This document shows, piece after piece, positions 62,760 to 64,000 of a stretch of DNA of 64,000 nt (its first letter is position 1; the number at the start of each line of letters is the position of its first letter). The stretch is taken from NCBI GenBank assembly GCA_035294085.1, contig DATGLP010000019.1, forward strand, positions 22,663 through 86,662. Reading direction: 5' to 3'. The translations under genes were made by a program, and so were the position numbers. The stretch is from Acidimicrobiales bacterium. Lineage in GTDB: Bacteria; Actinomycetota; Acidimicrobiia; Acidimicrobiales; Bog-793. The notes under the pieces are model-generated. The model saw only the letters and a list, made by a program, of their open reading frames with translations, was not told the DNA's origin and did not search any database.

Positions 62760-64000
62760 CCCTGCCCGGCGCCCGCCGGCGGGCGGCGAGCGGCGGGGGA
62801 GGGGGAGGCAGGGAGACGCCGAGAAGCTGCGCCAAGGCTGGGATCGCCCCGGAGTAGCGGTGAGCCTCCCTCTTCAGCTCGGCGGGGGCCTCGGCGGGCA
62901 GGCCGGAGGGGACCACCGAGCTGCGCACCGGCGAGGCCGCAGCCGCTTCGAGCAGCTCCAGCCACTGTCGCGGGCCCGTCGACGCTGACATGGCGGTCCC
63001 GGCGGCCGCGGCGAGGCGGGAGGCGAGGTCCGCCTCCAGCCGGCTGGCCGGCTCCGGCGGGTTCGAGGAAAGGCGGAGAGCGCGCGCCACCCTTCCGTTG
63101 TCGAGATGGGCGGCGATGTCGGCGGCCCACGCCTGGCGCATCTTGGCGAGCCTGGCCTCGAGCCCCTCGCGGAGGGTCGCCGCCAGGGCGCGGGTCGGCT
63201 CGTCTCGGGCCAAGTCCGAGGCGGCGACCAGCGAGCGAAGGTCGCGGAGGGGCACGGCGTCGAGGTCGGCGGCGGCCGCCTCGGCCCTGTCACGCCACTC
63301 GGCTGCGCGCAGGCGGGGGAGCAGTCCCTCGGCCATGGCGATCAGCTCGTCGGCGCGCGGCGCGGGGCGTCCCTCGGCGAGGGCCTTCTCCCTCTCCAGG
63401 TGCAGCGCCGTCCGCACGGCGGGGATCCCGCCCCTCACCAGCTGCTCTGCCACGGGGCGCTGCTCGGGTGGCAACGACTCGAGGAACTCCTTGCGGTGTG
63501 CAGAGCCGGGGTTGAACCGCTTCGCCCGGCCGTGGCGGTCCCGCTCGGCCTGGCGGGGAGCATCCCGGCTTGGCTCGGCCTTGTGCGGCGGTCCTTCCTG
63601 GCGGGGCTCGGCCTCTCTGCGAGCGAGGCGGTGTCTGTCGCGATCAGCCCCCGACGTCCGGCGCGCTCCTCCCGGGCGGCGTGCTGTGCCGGCGAGCGAC
63701 GGTTGCTCCGCTCCTGGTTCGCCGGGCGCGCCCGGGGCGGCCGGTTGGCCGGCGGCCCGGTCGGGGCGGCGCTCGCCGGGGTGCCCGCGGCGATCGTCGC
63801 GGTCGCGGCGCCGCTCGCCGGGGCGACGGGGCCCGGCGCGTCCAGCGAGCTGCGTCGTAACCCCGGGAGTGTCCCCGCGGCGCGGGCCGACGACCTCGAT
63901 GCGCTGGGGCTCGGGCCGCTTGTCGGTCCTCGGCGCGGCGACCGAGACGATCGCGATCCCTTCGAGCTCGAAGTCCGCCTCCGCCCTCAAGACGTCGCCG
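62752..64000 (-). CDS. Long basic helical protein (5' end outside window)
   Basis: The frame is open through the window end; the TTG at 63990 is a possible start, but a further in-frame residue stretch (GDV) precedes it, so the gene is probably cut. At least 415 residues. The first 40 look folded (FELEGIAIVSVAAPRTDKRPEPQRIEVV), then about 110 residues rich in Arg, Pro, Gly and Ala are disordered. A helical C-terminal part (about 165-400) contains EQLVRGGIPAVRTALHLEREKALAEG and repeated Ala/Arg/Leu helices. It ends in a Pro run and a basic tail. No family recognised; nucleic-acid binding is only a guess. Confidence 0.6.
   Translation of the reverse strand, partial: GDVLRAEADFELEGIAIVSVAAPRTDKRPEPQRIEVVGPRRGDTPGVTTQLAGRAGPRRPGERRRDRDDRRGHPGERRPDRAAGQPAAPGAPGEPGAEQPSLAGTARRPGGARRTSGADRDRHRLARREAEPRQEGPPHKAEPSRDAPRQAERDRHGRAKRFNPGSAHRKEFLESLPPEQRPVAEQLVRGGIPAVRTALHLEREKALAEGRPAPRADELIAMAEGLLPRLRAAEWRDRAEAAAADLDAVPLRDLRSLVAASDLARDEPTRALAATLREGLEARLAKMRQAWAADIAAHLDNGRVARALRLSSNPPEPASRLEADLASRLAAAAGTAMSASTGPRQWLELLEAAAASPVRSSVVPSGLPAEAPAELKREAHRYSGAIPALAQLLGVSLPPPPPPLAARRRAPGRAS

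Overview
The window is one continuous stretch of very GC-rich, tightly packed bacterial chromosome. Its gene content points to Actinomycetota: a complete Pup-proteasome locus (mpa/arc, dop, pup, prcB, prcA, pafA, pafB, pafC), the thrS-HIT-pgsA-acyltransferase-pimA block for phosphatidylinositol mannosides, an MshC-type ligase and a mycothiol-dependent-isomerase-family enzyme, a DUF4193-type acidic zinc-ribbon protein, and helY next to tatC. Placement near Acidimicrobiia is my inference from the mixture of features; no rRNA is present to settle it. I saw no insertion sequence, prophage or CRISPR array.

Layout. 1-7.1 kb: a reductase-HAD fusion cut by the window start, a membrane protein, tRNA-Val(CAC), an orphan muconolactone-isomerase-like gene, the ribosome-rescue hydrolase arfB, a GtrA protein, and an operon of secreted-repeat protein, ECF sigma factor and zinc anti-sigma factor. 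7.2-16 kb: peroxiredoxin, MshC-like ligase, thrS, HIT protein, mycothiol-type enzyme and the PIM lipid genes, then an M48 protease. 16.1-23.9 kb: yebC, ruvCAB, yajC-secD-secF, and serS, which appears to start with CTG. 23.8-26.8 kb (minus): thiO-thiS-thiG-thiD. 26.9-33.6 kb: gltB-gltD, a small gene, a cupin. 33.6-41.2 kb (minus): a desaturase and a translationally coupled pentose-phosphate operon tal-pgi-gnd-zwf-pgl-LOG. 41.3-52.1 kb: three small proteins, trmI, a ferredoxin, then the whole pupylation/proteasome system with its regulators PafB and PafC. 52.1-64 kb: signal peptidase, GDPD, zinc-ribbon protein, a 50-residue micro-ORF, tatB, tatC, helY, a tandem ThyX-like protein, a LysM/transglycosylase protein, a non-coding interval rich in inverted repeats, DUF4193, GNAT, Nudix and a protein running off the end.

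Functional links. mpa, prcA and prcB form the ATP-dependent protease; pup, pafA and dop tag and untag substrates; pafB and pafC encode the paired WYL-type regulators known in mycobacteria as DNA-damage activators. A 10-bp perfect inverted repeat with a GAAC-N4-GTTC core (the LexA-box core) covers the -10 of prcB, and a similar box covers the ruvC start, so the two may share SOS control. yajC/secDF, lepB and tatBC together cover protein export and processing.

General signals. At least thirteen genes have a TANNNT-like -10 element 6-9 nt before the start codon, which indicates widespread leaderless transcription. Codon usage changes inside pafA near 49.5 kb: AGG, TTG and ATA codons become visible to the right. 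This could be recombination or an assembly join.
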